Origin: Platanthera guangdongensis | Taxonomy: Eukaryota > Streptophyta > Magnoliopsida > Asparagales > Orchidaceae | Assembly (NCBI GenBank): GCA_039583875.1 | Contig: CM077159.1 | Coordinates: 1,758,812 to 1,822,811 of the forward strand | Reading direction: 5' to 3' | DNA length: 64,000 bases | Part shown: one piece after another, positions 34,063-45,208 of the stretch | Layout of the letters: every line of letters begins with the position of its first letter | How positions within the stretch are numbered: position 1 is the stretch's first letter | Translations under genes and position numbers: made by a program | Notes under the pieces: generated by a model | The model's database searches: none | Told to the model about the DNA's origin: nothing | Seen by the model: the letters and a program-made list of their open reading frames with translations, nothing else

Positions 34063-34402
34063 AATCGACGAGAATCACAAAGTGATTCTCGCCGATTCTG
34101 CGAGAATCACTAGTGATTCTCGCCGAAACGTCGAGAATCACCGGCTGATTCTCGCCGTCTCTATCCGGCTACATCAAAGCATGCGATTCTGGTGCTAAGT
34201 CATAATCGACGAGAATCACCAAGTGATTCTCGCCGAATCGTCGAGAATCACTAGCTGATTCTCGTCGTCTCTTTCCAGCTTTCTCTGAGCGTGCAAACAA
34301 GTCTACATCGTCGAGAGTCACCTTTGATTCTCGAAGATTCGACGAGAATCACCTCTGATTCTCGCCGAATCGGCGAGAATAAACTTTGATTCTCGTCGAT
34401 TT
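34063..34402. repeat. Palindrome array GAGAATCAC / GTGATTCTC in LTR H (5' copy)
   Basis: About ten half-sites of CGACGAGAATCAC and its complement GTGATTCTCGCCG alternate, separated by 2-10 bp and broken by two unique spacers. Neighbouring half-sites form short hairpins. The 3' LTR has the same array with one more unit. Confidence 0.85.
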
Positions 34403-35341
34403 TGCCTTGGGCAACTTTCTGGAAACCGCTGGACCGGACTCAGCCGCTGGCACTGTTTTGAACCGGGGTTGGGGTCTCCTCTGGTGGGACCCACAACGGT
34501 CATCTTGAAGACCTAATGTATAAATACACCTGTATTATTGAAAGGTAATGTAGCAGACAGAAATTCAAAAAGGAGCCGAGCCGCGACGTGACCTAGATCG
34601 CAAATTCCGCTCCGCCGCCGCCGTCGCCGCTCATGCAAGTTGTTCGCCGGTCTTGATCGTGGTTTCTTCCAGATCTCCCGTCGACAGAAGCTTAGCCAAG
34701 CGTAGCGTCTCACGAGTCTAACAGGAGATCCTTTGTCTCTTGATTTGTTGATCGGGAAAACCTTCCCCGTCCGAATCGATCGAGACGATCGATCCTAGTG
34801 TGACCGTTGGAAGACCTAGCTAGCTTTGCTACGAAGTTTGAATCTCCAAAGTACAGCAGCCGCACACCGTTGTCGCCGCCGATCCCGAGAACCAAGCCGC
34901 CACCCTTCTTGCCGCTGCCGGTTTCGGGGAGATTCTCTCCAAGTGAGATCTAGGGTTGTGGACTCTTCGTGACTTCTTGAACACGTCATCAAACGAAGAG
35001 GGACACCTTAGTCTCCGAAAGTAGTTTGTATTTCTTGTACATTCTAGTTTTACTTTTGTTGTAAAGGAACGTTGGTTACTAGTTGTAAGGGTTGGGTGCA
35101 ACCCGTGTTGTGGGAGTGTTGACTCCTACGTGTGGAAGGGTTCCTTCCAATAGTGTTAGGATTGGATTTCAATCCTGTTGGTGAAGAGACCGAGTCGTAC
35201 CTTGTTGGGAGATATGTCGAAGGGGGAATGTTGATGTACCCAAATCGGGGAACCACTATAAATTGCTTGTGTACTCTGTTTGCTGTGCGGTTTTATTTTC
35301 GTGTGCAGGTACAATTTTAATTCCGCAAAAACGCTGCACGT

Positions 35342-35365
35342 CACCTATCCCCCCCCCCATAGGTG
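35342..35365. repeat. C-run hairpin near 5' LTR end, element H
   Basis: A perfect 7-bp inverted repeat (CACCTAT / ATAGGTG) encloses exactly ten C residues. It lies 28 nt before the LTR end and 30 nt before the primer core. Elements C and J have an equivalent hairpin with a different stem and the same homopolymer loop. Confidence 0.8.
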
Positions 35366-35393
35366 AAGGTAGTTGACACTAGGTGGACTTTCA

Positions 35394-35411
35394 AGTGGTA
35401 TCAGAGCGAGG
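35394..35411 (+). other. Primer binding site of element H
   Basis: AGTGGTATCAGAGCGAGG follows the LTR end by two bases. TGGTATCAGAGC is a perfect initiator-Met-tRNA site. Confidence 0.9.
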
Positions 35412-35467
35412 TTACTCATCAAAAAGGTTTACACCTTGAGTAGAATCCTGCCACCAGTGTCAGAAGC

Positions 35468-37045
35468 ATGGAGCTGGATCATGAGATCTCTCCACTAAGA
35501 CTTCCCACATGCACAAAGGAGTATTATCCCGTCTGGAAGATGAGAGTGTCGTATCACTTGGAGGCTATCGATCCTCGAGCATCTTTCATCCTGGAAGAGG
35601 GTCCTTTTATTCCTATGAAGACCTCAGGCTCTGGAAAGAATATCCAAGTGCCCATGTGTATTGCTGAGATGTCGGAGACGGAACTCTCATTATTTAATCT
35701 GGACAAGATGATTCGTCAGATTATCATGGATGTCTGGTCTGGACCTTCTCGCTCTAGATTGGAAAAATGTGGGACGGCCAAATCTATGTGGGTAATAATC
35801 TCAGAGCTGATGGGGGGATCAAAGAAAGCTGGGATCTGCTGTCAACCAGAGGATGAAGCCTATGTGGGGGTCCTCGCCTCTGAAGATTAAGGCAAGGATC
35901 AATCGGACAGCATCAGAGCTCTAGTGTCCTTGTCAGAGACTGAAGAAGACATTGAGGAAAGCAGTTCTGATGAGGATGACACAACGGTCACTGGCGCTAG
36001 TGACAATAACACTGAAGAGTAGGTAACTTCTTCATCTTGCCCCGTCTCTCTTGAAGTTCCTGAAGACAGGAACTATTTCCCTTCAGAAAATCCTGATTCC
36101 CTGAAGAGAGCCCTTCAGAAAAGCAACCTACTTGTTGAGGAGCAAGCTCAGGAGATTGCTCGGCTGAAGATCTTGTTGGTTCTCCAATTGGCATCCAACA
36201 AGGTCAAGGACTCTAAAATCTCAGATCTAGAGAGTAATCTAGAGAATGAGAAAAGGATAGTATCTAACTTTTCCAAGGTTGATGCTATGAAGAGAAAGGT
36301 AGAAAATGGGTGGATCTCCCGAATTATCAATTCATTGAGAAATGGGGAAACGGTATTCCGACCCCCCACTCCAAGCAGGAAGGCTACTCATCATGCCTTC
36401 AGGTATGATCACAGGAATAATCGTGGTCACTGCAAGGGTGATCTGTCCTCATGTGGAGACACCCATAGTGCAAGGGCCGTCATGGCCACCCATGTGAGAA
36501 TACCTAAGGCTTATTCGGAGCCCTTTGTATTCTCGGCCACTGCCCCTACTCGGCATGAATCTGCTGGTATCAGCTCTCAGAACTCTTCTCTCCACCCAAG
36601 GACACAGGAAAGGGAGGTTAGAAGTCATGCTGTAAGTTCTCATGGGGCCTCAGGAAGGGGGCTGACTGAAAGGAAGGCACCACCTCCCAGGCCTCGTGAC
36701 GCTCGCTACATGCATTCCTTCCACCCTTCCACGTGTCACGGTGGAAGAGGCAATTTTGGGAGCAGATCCAGATCTATCCCGTTTGGACCTAGGCTCATGA
36801 CTACCTCTGTCACTAGATCAGGTCAGAAACGAAGATACAACATTCACACGTGTTGGTGCTGTGGCAAGGTGGGACACTTTGCCATAGACTGTTGACACAA
36901 CCCCTCTGTGTCAAGGGCAAGGGCCTATCCACATCTCCTGGGCAGAGGTAGTCTTCCTGACAGGATTTCTGAAGGAAGGCATTCGAGTGTTTATACTAAC
37001 AAGAACCTAGGACCCAATATGTATTGGGTTCCTATGGTAAAGTAA
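35468..37045 (+). pseudogene. gag: Gag of element H, shortened and with stops
   Basis: From ATG 35468 one frame runs 140 codons with a Ty1/copia capsid start (YYPVWKMRVSYHLEAID, IIMDVWSG, CGTAKSMWVIISELMGG) and stops at 35888. The same frame continues past further stops at about 36017 through an acidic Ser/Glu stretch and a coiled coil (36100-36260). It then runs through a basic region to a CCHC knuckle (CWCCGKVGHFAIDC, about 36850-36891), a stop, and the usual Sirevirus gag end MYWVPMVK with TAA at 37043-37045. A large part of the capsid after SELMGGSKK is missing. Motif order matches the J gag. Confidence 0.75.
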
Positions 37046-38182
37046 CTTTTTTTGCAGGGTAGTCTAGGTTCCCGTAAATATGATGGGAACTAGACAGTAG
37101 ATGTTTCAAGACTAAATTGGAACAAATATATGGAATATCAGAAGTACTATTTACAATGGGATACTCACATTGAACACCTGGTATGCCTCAACCTGAGGGG
37201 GTAAATTATGAATCTCAAAATCCCAGGTATTTTTGATCAGCTCATATACTTGAGTCATATACATATATATATAATTATATATATACACATATATGTGTGT
37301 ACACCTAAGGATAGGTTAACACTGTAAACATAAACCGTAGATACATTAATAAAGATTTACCTGTAATTCCACTGGTAGATTCGAGAACTAACATCTACAC
37401 GCTTAAATCAGTTCACTGAAAACTAACGAAGATGCGTCATTGGAAATCACTACAACTTACAATTGACATCAAGAAATGTATGGAAAAACCCCGTTCAAAC
37501 CCTAAATAGACTGGCATTAAGAAATATATATACATATTTAGAAGATTTCGTAAATTGTCTTGATATCAGAAGACTTCGAGAATCTGGCATGCCTCTTAAC
37601 CCGTAGATTCCTATTAAAGAATCCCTTCGATTTCGACTTAGACAAACTGAAAACCCGCTTAAACCCGCTTAACCCGAAGACTTCCGCCGAACCCTAGCGT
37701 TTCGCTCTTCACACGGAAACCCGTTAAAACACTTTTAAACCCGTCGATATCGCACAGTATCCCGCCGACCCTTCATATTCCGCTGGAAGCTCACCGAAGA
37801 ATTCTCACCTTTTCCTCTTTCAAACTCGTCGACTCTTCCCTTCAAACTCGTCGATATCGCACAAGATTCTCACCCTTCAAACTCGCCGACTCTTCCTTTT
37901 CCGTCGACGACCACAGGAATCCCGCCTCTTCCCCTTCCGTCGACAACCGGAGGCAACTTGCCGATTCTTCCCTCAGTCCTCTCGCGTCCAGGGCGCTCAT
38001 CCAAGTCTCGGCGGGTTCGTTTGACCAAAGTCGCGATCTTCTTCCGGTTTCCTGCTGTTTCCGTCGATTCTCACCTTCTACGCTCTTGGGTAACCACTTT
38101 CTCACCCTTACAGTGACTTGCTGTTAGTGTAGTCTCCCTCTTGATTCCTGATTAGGTGTAGTCTTGGGATTTCAGTCTTGCA
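37046..38182 (+). other. Spacer replacing pol in element H
   Basis: No pol motif is visible in any frame. It starts with an acceptor-like CTTTTTTTGCAG (37046-37057) just after the gag stop. It includes an alternating TA tract (about 37258-37290), then CCCGTC/AACCCG- and TCGTCGA-like short repeats (37600-37930). It ends with an acceptor-like GGGATTTCAG (38166-38175) 7 nt before the envelope-like ATG. The second half is pyrimidine-rich like a transcript leader. Confidence 0.6.
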
Positions 38183-40552
38183 ATGGCTCCAAGGACAACC
38201 GCCGGCCTGGTAACTGGTTGTGAGTTGGTTCGTACAGGGTTCTCACATGCTTCTGATGAATTCAGAAACATCATTATCATGCTTGAAGACGCTGGACTCT
38301 CATTCATACTGGAGTACCCCTGTAAAATCTTGGACAAGGAAGTGATGGAGTTCTTCGCAAACGCCAAACTCCGGAATGAAGACTCTCTCATCAAGAGCAA
38401 GGTTGCAGGGGCAAAGATCAAGATGTCTGCAAGCAAGCTGACCCATTACTTGCAGCTCACTAGCTCGGCGCACGAGGATTATCTGGATGAACAGGACAAA
38501 ACCAGGACATTATTATTCTGTGGACTCGCTCGAGGAACTAGGTCAATAAAGCGAAAGGATATGAATGAGGAGGGGAAACTTCTGGCAGACATCATTGGGA
38601 AAGTCCTCATATGCAAGCCGGGCTCTCATGACCACATCTCTGCGGACATGTTCAAGATCCTTGTGGCAATTGTCTGCAGAAAAAGATTCAACTGGGGGGC
38701 ATTGCTTTTTGAGAAGATAAAGGACACTCTCAGATCTCCTAGCTTTGGCCGAATCATCAGTCTATATCTCAATCAGTTAAACAGAGATAAGTATGACATG
38801 AGTAAAGGCGTTCCACTACATTACTTGAAGAAAATGGACTCGAGTGTCTTTGACAGATGGGAGAGACGCATTGGGCAGGCTACCGTGGTAGAACAACAAG
38901 AAGTATCTCCAGCCGAGGACGGAACTGTGGCTGATTCCTTAGTAATCCCCAGTGAAATTCCTGATGCACTGACTGCAGGAATTGAGGGGGAGCCTCTACC
39001 CGCTTATTCTAATATCGTATCTGACATCTCTCAGATAGCCAGAGATGCAGTGGCGGATATACAAGAAGAAAGTGAAGCTGTGATGGAGAATGAGGCGGCC
39101 CTGAACGTGCATGATCAAGGAGCCGAAGGTAATGTAGAGGAAAATGATGAGGGAAGTTTGGAAGACGATGCAGCTGAGAATGATGTCATGGATGATGAGG
39201 ATGAGGAAGAAGGAAATGTGGGACAGGAAGCATTGGAGCCTCAGGACATCACTGAAGTTCCATCTAACAAGCACGCTCCTGAGATCATTCCTGAGAACAT
39301 TGGTGCAACAGTGGAGGGGGAGCCCTCTCAGCAGAGACTGCTTAGTACTTCCGAGAAATCTACAGAGGCTGCAAGTATTCCCCCCTTAGAGACTGTGCTA
39401 GTGTCCAGCTCTACAAGTGCATCTGCTGAAGAGCAAGGCCAAGGCATGCCTCAGGATCATCCACTACGAGCTGATCTAGCCAATCACACCGTAAATGTTA
39501 TTCAAGGTATCGTGGATGAGCTCAAAGCATCTTTTGAGAAAGCTCAAAATAAAATGTTAAAAAGAATTAAGAAATCTGAAAGTTTCATGCTCAAGAACAT
39601 GGTGGAGATCAATCACAAACTGGATGTGATGGAAAAGAAGTTTGACGACAAGTATACAGCGACCGGCCAAGCTGTAACTCTTCTTATGGACGGATTAAAA
39701 AAGAACACCGATACTCTCGCCGTTGTAAATCAGAATGCTCATGCCGTAGCAAATAACATTCAAAAGTTTGATGGCAATATGGTGACTCTTAACACCAATC
39801 AACAAGCCTTGGTTACCGAGTTCTCCAGGACTACAAAGCACATTGATGAGTGACTGCATTCTTATGCAAACTCCATTGCAGTCGAAGCCAAAAAGGGGGA
39901 GAAGGAATATACAGCTAAGATGGCCGAGCTTCAAGAAATCATAATCAAAAATTTTGAGCAGTCAAACATATATGTTTATGACAGTTGCTGGTGGATGCTC
40001 AAACAAGCGCTAGACGCTAACATCCCTGAAAATCCTGAGGGTACTCCTGCTCCTGAAATTAATACTGTGGCTGATGAGGGACCAAGTGTTGAAGAAGTTC
40101 CATTAAGTGAAGCTGATGCTCATAGGGCTGCTAGGGACACCTCCAAGGCAAAACTGATGGCAATGTTTGACCAAGGAGCCCTAGCTAAAGCTAGGGACAA
40201 GAGAAAATCTCAAGAAGGGACCTCAAAGGAAACGCAAGCTGAAAAGAGAATCAGATTGAAGGAGGAGGAAGTAAGGAACGAAAGGTGGAGTTCGGTATCA
40301 AAGAGTATCATCTTGGACACATTCTGGCTACAAGAAAAAGGGGAAATCAATCGGAACGAAGTATACAACCAGCATGAGTGGGAGCTGCACAAGACATATG
40401 AAGATAAACGGAACATCTTCTTCAGGACCAACACGGCGGAAGATAAAGCTCCTCCTCCAAGATACTATCCAAAGCCCAAGGAGTACGTGGAGAGGCAAAG
40501 AAAGAAGTTTTTGGCTCAAAAACATAAGGATGATCTAGCCAAAGAGCAATAG
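38183..40552 (+). CDS. Envelope-like third ORF of element H (one internal stop)
   Basis: From ATG 38183 the frame is open for 556 codons to a TGA at 39851-39853. In the same frame it then resumes to 40552, ending in a highly charged segment (KAKLMAMFDQGALAKARDKRK, YVERQRKKFLAQK). Residues about 130-200 (GKLLADIIGKVLICKPGSHDHIS, RKRFNWGALLFEKIK, SFGRIISLYLNQ) match the J ORF (ADVVGKVLLAKHSAHDTIS, KSLNWGEVFFDLIK). This is the pattern of the plant family called putative plant transposon protein / envelope-like in Sireviruses. An acidic middle and a coiled-coil region (KASFEKAQNKMLKRIKK) follow. I see no signal peptide and no clear transmembrane segment. The role is unknown. Except for one stop it looks maintained. 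Confidence 0.75.
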
Positions 40553-40785
40553 ACAGAAATTTATAGCTTGTCATTGTCTCATGAACATTTTTATCCTTTA
40601 TTATTGTTATATGAACGATCTTGGGAATATCTATATATATATATATATGTATATGAATTTATGATTAACTCAAGCTTTGACCTGTTTGCCTCTATTTCCT
40701 TGTGCCGTATCTTCAAATTATATATGATGTATATATTATCTGGATGGTGGTATTCATCTTAGCTAGTGGGATTTTGGCTTCGTCA

Positions 40786-40798
40786 AATCGGGGGAGAT
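40786..40798 (+). other. Polypurine tract of element H
   Basis: AAATCGGGGGAGAT lies directly before the 3' LTR, nearly the same as the J tract AAATAGGGGGAGAT. Confidence 0.8.
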
Positions 40799-42493
40799 TT
40801 TTGGGTATTGTATCCACAATTACCTAAATTTGACGAAGCCACCTGTCAAGGTAAGATGAATTCACGATGTATTTGATAAAACCTTTTAAGTTGTGCTTGA
40901 AGTTATTCCACGCTAAGTGCACTCCAATGTCAGGGTGCAGGTCAATATACACGGGTCTGCACGACGTAATCCCTCGTTGAGCAGATCAGTGTGTTGGCCT
41001 ACGTGCACTCTCTCTATTGGAGGGTACTTATTTTCTAGTACAGGGCTGTGATCATGCAAGAGCAGACAAGGAGCAAGGATCGGTCAAAGAGCAGCTCATG
41101 GGTGGAAAGACGAAAAATTGTCTAAGTGTGAATCGACGAGAATCACCAAGTGATTCTCGCCGATTTGGCGAGAATCACTAATGATTCTCGCCGAATCGTC
41201 GAGAATCACTAATGATTCTCGCCGAATCGTCGAGAATCACCGGCTGATTCTCGCCGTCTCTATCCGACTACATCAAAGCATGCGATTCTGGCGCTAAGTC
41301 ATAATCGACGAGAATCACTAGTGATTCTCGCCGAATCGTCTAGAATCACTGGCTGATTCTCGCCGTCTCTTTCCAGCTTTCTCTGAGCGTGCAAACAAGT
41401 CTACATCGTCGAGAGTCACCTTTGATTCTCGACGATTCGACGAGAATCACCTCTGATTCTCGCCGAATCGGCGAGAATTAACTTTGATTCTCGTCGATTT
41501 TGCCTTGGGCAACTTTCTGGAAACCACTGGACCGGACTCAGCCGCTGACACTTTTTTGAACCGGGGTTGGGGTCTCCTCTGGTGGGACCCACAACGGTCA
41601 TCTTGAAGACCTAATGTATAAATACACCTGTATTATTGAACAGTAATGTAGCAGACAGAAATTCAAAAAGGAGTCGAGCCGCAACGTGACCTAGATTGCA
41701 AATTCCGCTCCGCCGTCGCCGTCGCCGCTCGTGCAAGTTGTTCGCCAGTCTTGATCGTGGTTTCTTCCAGATATCCCGTCGACAGAAGCTTAGCCAAGCA
41801 TAGCGTCTCACGAGTCTAACAGGAGATCCTTTGTCTCTTGATTTGTTGATCGGGAAAACCTTCCCCGTCCGAATCGATCGAGACAATCGATCCTAGTGTG
41901 ACCGTTGGAAGACCTAGCTAGCTTTGCTACGAAGTTTGAATCTGCAAAGTACAGCAACCACACACCGTTGTCGCCGCCGATCCCGAGAACCAAGCCGCCG
42001 CCCTTATTGCCGCCGCCGGTTTCGGGGAGATTCTCTCCAAGTGAGATCTAGGGTTGTGGACTCTTCGTGACTTCTTGAACACGTCATCAAACGAAGAGGG
42101 ACACCTTAGTCTCCGAAAGTAGTTTGTATTCCTTGTACATTCTAGTTTTACTTTTGTTGTAAAGGAACGTTGGTTCCTAGTTGTAAGGGTTGGGTGCAAC
42201 CCGTGTTGTGGGAGTGTTGACTCCTACGTGTGGAAGGGTTCCTTCCAATAGTGCTAGGATTGGATTTCAATCCTGTTTGTGAAGAGACCGAGTCGTCCCT
42301 TGTTGGGAGATAGGTCGAAGGGGGAAAGTGGATGTACCCAAATCGGGGAACCACTATAAATTGCTTGTGTACTCTGTTTGCTGTGCTGTTTTATTTTCGT
42401 GTGCAGGTACAATTTTAATTCCGCAAAAACGCTGCACGTCGCCTATTCCCCCCCCCCCATAGGTGAAGGTAGTTGACACTAGGTGGACTTTCA
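40799..42493 (+). repeat. 3' LTR of element H
   Basis: This 1695-bp LTR starts TTTTGGGTATTG (TG changed to TT at the terminus) and ends GGACTTTCA before GAACC. The palindrome array spans 41131-41500. The C-run hairpin is at about 42441-42465, with 11 C and one stem mismatch. Confidence 0.9.
41131..41500. repeat. Palindrome array in LTR H (3' copy)
   Basis: This is the same array as at 34063-34402, but the segment CGAATCGTCGAGAATCACTAATGATTCTCGC-type unit occurs twice near 41180-41230. The copies therefore differ by one repeat unit. Confidence 0.85.
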
Positions 42494-42498
42494 GAACC

Positions 42499-43220
42499 CC
42501 GTCCGCCGGAGTGGCCGCGGCCACTAGGTCCCCCACTCTGAGCTTGGTGAGAAAAGGAGTTCTGGGAAGGGGGGAGGACAACAGAGGCCGCTGGAGCAGC
42601 GAAGTAACAGCAGCAATGCGAGCCGCAGTGGCATCCAAAGTAGGAGATTCCGCCTCACCCAAGATCTGCTGGCGGATCATATCATAAGAATCGGGAAGAC
42701 GAAGAAGATAACAAACAACCAGGAGTTCCTGGAAGTGTTTGTGCTGTTCGGCCAAGTCCGCGGAGAAGGGGCGATTCTGGAGGATTTCAGCACCAAGAGC
42801 CTGAACCTGCTGATAAGCGCCAGCAGGAGACATGGAAGGGCGGACGAAGAGGTCCGCATAGAGAGTATAAATGCGGGACGTCTGGCCCCCCTTCGAATAG
42901 AGAGCAGCGAGGTGAAGCCAGGCGGCCTTGACCGTCTCATCATGGAGAATGACGGGAAGGCACTCATCAGAAAGGCTGTTGGCCAGCCAGGTGCGGACAA
43001 GAGCATCACTCGCATCCCAGTCATCAAACTCAGGAGAGGTACGAGGAGGAGGGTCATCGGTGAGGTGATGACGCTTGCGTTGAGAGCGAATGAGAAAAGT
43101 GAAAGAAACGCTCCAATCGGGATAGTTGGAGCCAACAAGCTTAGAAAGGGTGCCAAGGTTGCCCGAAGGAGGAGGTGGAGAAGGAGCTGCAGGAGTAGTG
43201 GTGAGACCGAAAGTAGTCAT
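42499..43220 (-). CDS. gag: Gag of element G, 5' part
   Basis: From ATG 43220 (MTTFGLTTT) about 240 codons are open. They are proline-rich at the start and then a Ty1/copia capsid (LVGSNYPDWSVSFTFLI, ADLFVRPSMSPAGAYQQVQALGAEI, LPDSYDMIRQQIL). At 42498 element H interrupts. The remaining nucleocapsid with its CCHC knuckle is on the far side, at 33727 and below, as the start of the pol frame. After removing H the gag frame and the pol frame differ by one base, so either a shift has occurred or the two were never in one frame. The leader 43221-43659 is A/G-rich and shows no gene. Confidence 0.85.
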
Positions 43221-43659
43221 AGAACACAGCAAGAAACCGCAGCGGATAGAAAAGGAAGATGCCGCGCGAACACAAGCGGCTAGAAAGCAGTCAAAGGCAC
43301 ATCGGGGAAGAGGTCGCGCAGACTGAGATGGCCGAGCGAACAGAAGAGAAGAGGAGGCAAGAAGCAGCGACTACAACAAGTCGCAGACCGGGTGAACAGA
43401 AACAGACCGCAATGACTAGGAAGTCAGAGAGGTAAGAAGGAACCAGGAGCGCGGAGACAACGAGGCAGGTCGCGGCGACGAATGGCAGCAGGAGAAGAGA
43501 ACCAAGGAGAAGCAAGCCGCGCGAACAGGGCAGCGGACAGAAACAAGACGCGCGAACAGGGCAGCGGACAAAAGAGAGGACAAGCCGCGAGACAGGTCGC
43601 AGAAAGCGGAAAACAAGCCGCGAGAATCAGAGAGCGCACACAATCAGGAGGAAACGACC

Positions 43660-43675
43660 GTGTCCTCTGATACCA
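43660..43675 (-). other. Primer binding site of element G
   Basis: The minus strand reads TGGTATCAGAGGACAC directly after the LTR end. It is the initiator-Met-tRNA type. Confidence 0.88.
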
Positions 43676-44047
43676 TGTAGAAAGTAGTGAATAAGAAAGA
43701 ACAAACTGATAGACTTTTGAATAATTGAAATTTTATTATCCAAAAAAGATAAGATTTACAAAGGTATGGCCTCCCTTATATAGAATGGAGGAGATATGAG
43801 AGAGTATAAACAAACAATGTGGGACTAAACATGTACAGGGTAGAGCGGCTAGAAATAAAGGAGACCGCACAGGCCGCGCGGTTAGACAGATGGGTTAACC
43901 GCACGACACCTCCAGCAGGATAAAACCAGGCCGCACGGAGAGTCTGATAGACCGCCCGGTCTCCAAGCACCAGAGGAGACCGCCAGACCGCTCGGTCAAC
44001 AAACCGCCAGACAAGACCACAAGGCCGCCCGGTCTAATACTTCAACA
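43676..44047 (-). repeat. 5' LTR of element G
   Basis: This 372-bp LTR pairs with 30484-30855. Confidence 0.92.
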
Positions 44048-44466
44048 TTTATATACACCCATCATGAATTAAATAAACCATAGATTTGCATGAAGAATAA
44101 AAAATGGCAGATGGTTATAAGCACCCATCATGCAATACAAAATTAAATTGCTTGAAATAAGATTGCTTAAAATAACAATCGATAAAATAACAATTTAATA
44201 AAATATATAATTATAATTATTTTATTCATAATTATATATTTTATTTAATAGTCGCGGTGGCGTTGGCGTCGAGGTAGAATTAATAGTGGCGGTGGCGTTT
44301 GCGTCGAGGTAGAAATCCCATCCGTGAGCTTGCGGCAACGACCGTCCCAATCGACGAACGCTTTGGCGGCGGCGCTGGCGTCGAGGTAGAAATCCCATCC
44401 CTGTGCTTGCGGCAACGACCGTCCCAATCCATGAACGCTTTCAGATGAGAATCCATGGCGCCATCA
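44048..44466 (-). repeat. 3' LTR of element F, 5' portion
   Basis: This matches 48715-49132, ends at the LTR start TGATGG (minus strand) and is preceded by a polypurine tract. TTTAT at 44048-44052 is the probable duplication of GTTAT (30479-30483), with one change. The LTR carries a short (GGCG..GGCGTCGAGGTAGAA) repeat, about 44255-44395. Confidence 0.85.
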
Positions 44467-44481
44467 AACCTCCCCCTCTCA
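44467..44481 (-). other. Polypurine tract of element F
   Basis: The minus strand reads TGAGAGGGGGAGGTT directly before the 3' LTR start TGATGG. This is a clean tract. Confidence 0.8.
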
Positions 44482-44569
44482 AAAATACTGATCACTGATG
44501 AGTAGGCCTGTGAGTACTCGCATGGAAGATCGTCGACAGGGAAGTAGAACCTGCAAGGCAAAATGCGGT

Positions 44570-44990
44570 TTTGGGGGGACCTCAAAAACGCATTATCCAA
44601 CAAAGGAAAAACAGTTTCCACAACATCAACAACATACCTCTGATGGAGACCGAGAAAGAGAACGATCCTGGGAAACTTGCACCACCGAACCCGATAGAAT
44701 TCAAAGTGGAATATATATACGGAGAGGTAGACATTTCAAGTGGCATAGAAGCATGAAGCGTAAAATATGAAACGATGAAAATAGAAGCTATGCCCCAATC
44801 AGTGGAAAATTCTAATAGAAAAGTGATGTTACCAAACTTCCTTAAGGTTCGCAAAGGATGGACTTGCCGATTCGTTAATATTTTTAAGGTGCCCGGGGGC
44901 ATCCGTTCAGGGGTGAGATAAACCAAACCCAAATCATCGACATAACGGTGGGAGACCCTCCGACACGAACTAGCAAGTGATTTAACAGAT
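44570..44990 (-). CDS. Short second ORF of element F
   Basis: The minus-strand frame, open from upstream of ATG 44932 to 44582, reads LVYLTPERMPPGTL, FSTDWG, TLHASMPLE and FPGSFSFSV. It parallels the second ORF of element E. The product and function are unknown. It is about 115 codons long, and no known domain is recognised. Confidence 0.4.
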
Positions 44991-45208
44991 GCTTATTGAT
45001 TGATCAAGATGTTAAGAATGCGAATAATTAAATTAAAACTGTGAGGGGTGAACCCATGTGCAACATGACTTGAGTTAACAGTAGAAAATAACGGGACTAA
45101 GTCTGGTGGAACGGGTGCTCTACATTCATTAACGATTTCTGTGGAGTCCAACGTCATAGTTTTAAATTTAGATTTAAATTTAGATTTAAAAATTTCACAA
45201 AGAAATGC

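Larger units (their letters stand above)
33728..35393 (+). repeat. 5' LTR of element H
   Basis: This 1666-bp LTR runs from TGTTGGGTATTG to GGACTTTCA. It contains an array of gattctcg palindromes (34063-34402) and, 28 bp from its end, the hairpin CACCTAT-C10-ATAGGTG (35342-35365). Confidence 0.92.
33728..42493 (+). mobile_element. Element H: pol-less Sirevirus-like element with envelope-like ORF
   Basis: This is an 8.77-kb element with LTRs 33728-35393 and 40799-42493, flanked by a perfect GAACC duplication (33723-33727, 42494-42498) and sitting in element G. Between the LTRs are a primer site, a shortened gag with stops, a 1.1-kb spacer and a long envelope-like ORF homologous to that of element J. 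No protease, integrase, RT or RNase H sequence is present in any frame. The element must have moved with enzymes supplied by another element. It is the youngest member of the F-G-H stack. Confidence 0.9.
30484..44047 (-). mobile_element. Element G: Ty1/copia retrotransposon, hosting H
   Basis: Two 372-bp LTRs (30484-30855, 43676-44047) start TGTAGAAAG and end CTTCAACA (as read on the plus strand). It has a primer site, gag and pol in minus orientation and a polypurine tract. Removing H (33728-42498) leaves about 4.8 kb, a usual copia size. It inserted into the 3' LTR of F (flanks GTTAT / TTTAT). The gene order PR-INT-RT-RH is that of Ty1/copia; the lineage is not assigned. The RT core carries a large in-frame deletion, so the copy is not autonomous. 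Confidence 0.92.

Noticed and set aside
34063..34402. CRISPR-like look of regularly spaced palindromic repeats in LTR H, LTR I and LTR J.
   Set aside because: Spacers are 2-10 bp and themselves repeated, arrays lie within plant LTRs, and no cas genes exist. These are LTR-internal repeats.
44940..44990. YVDD tetrapeptide in the short second ORF region of element F, as in a reverse transcriptase.
   Set aside because: No other RT motif around it, and element E lacks it; chance occurrence.
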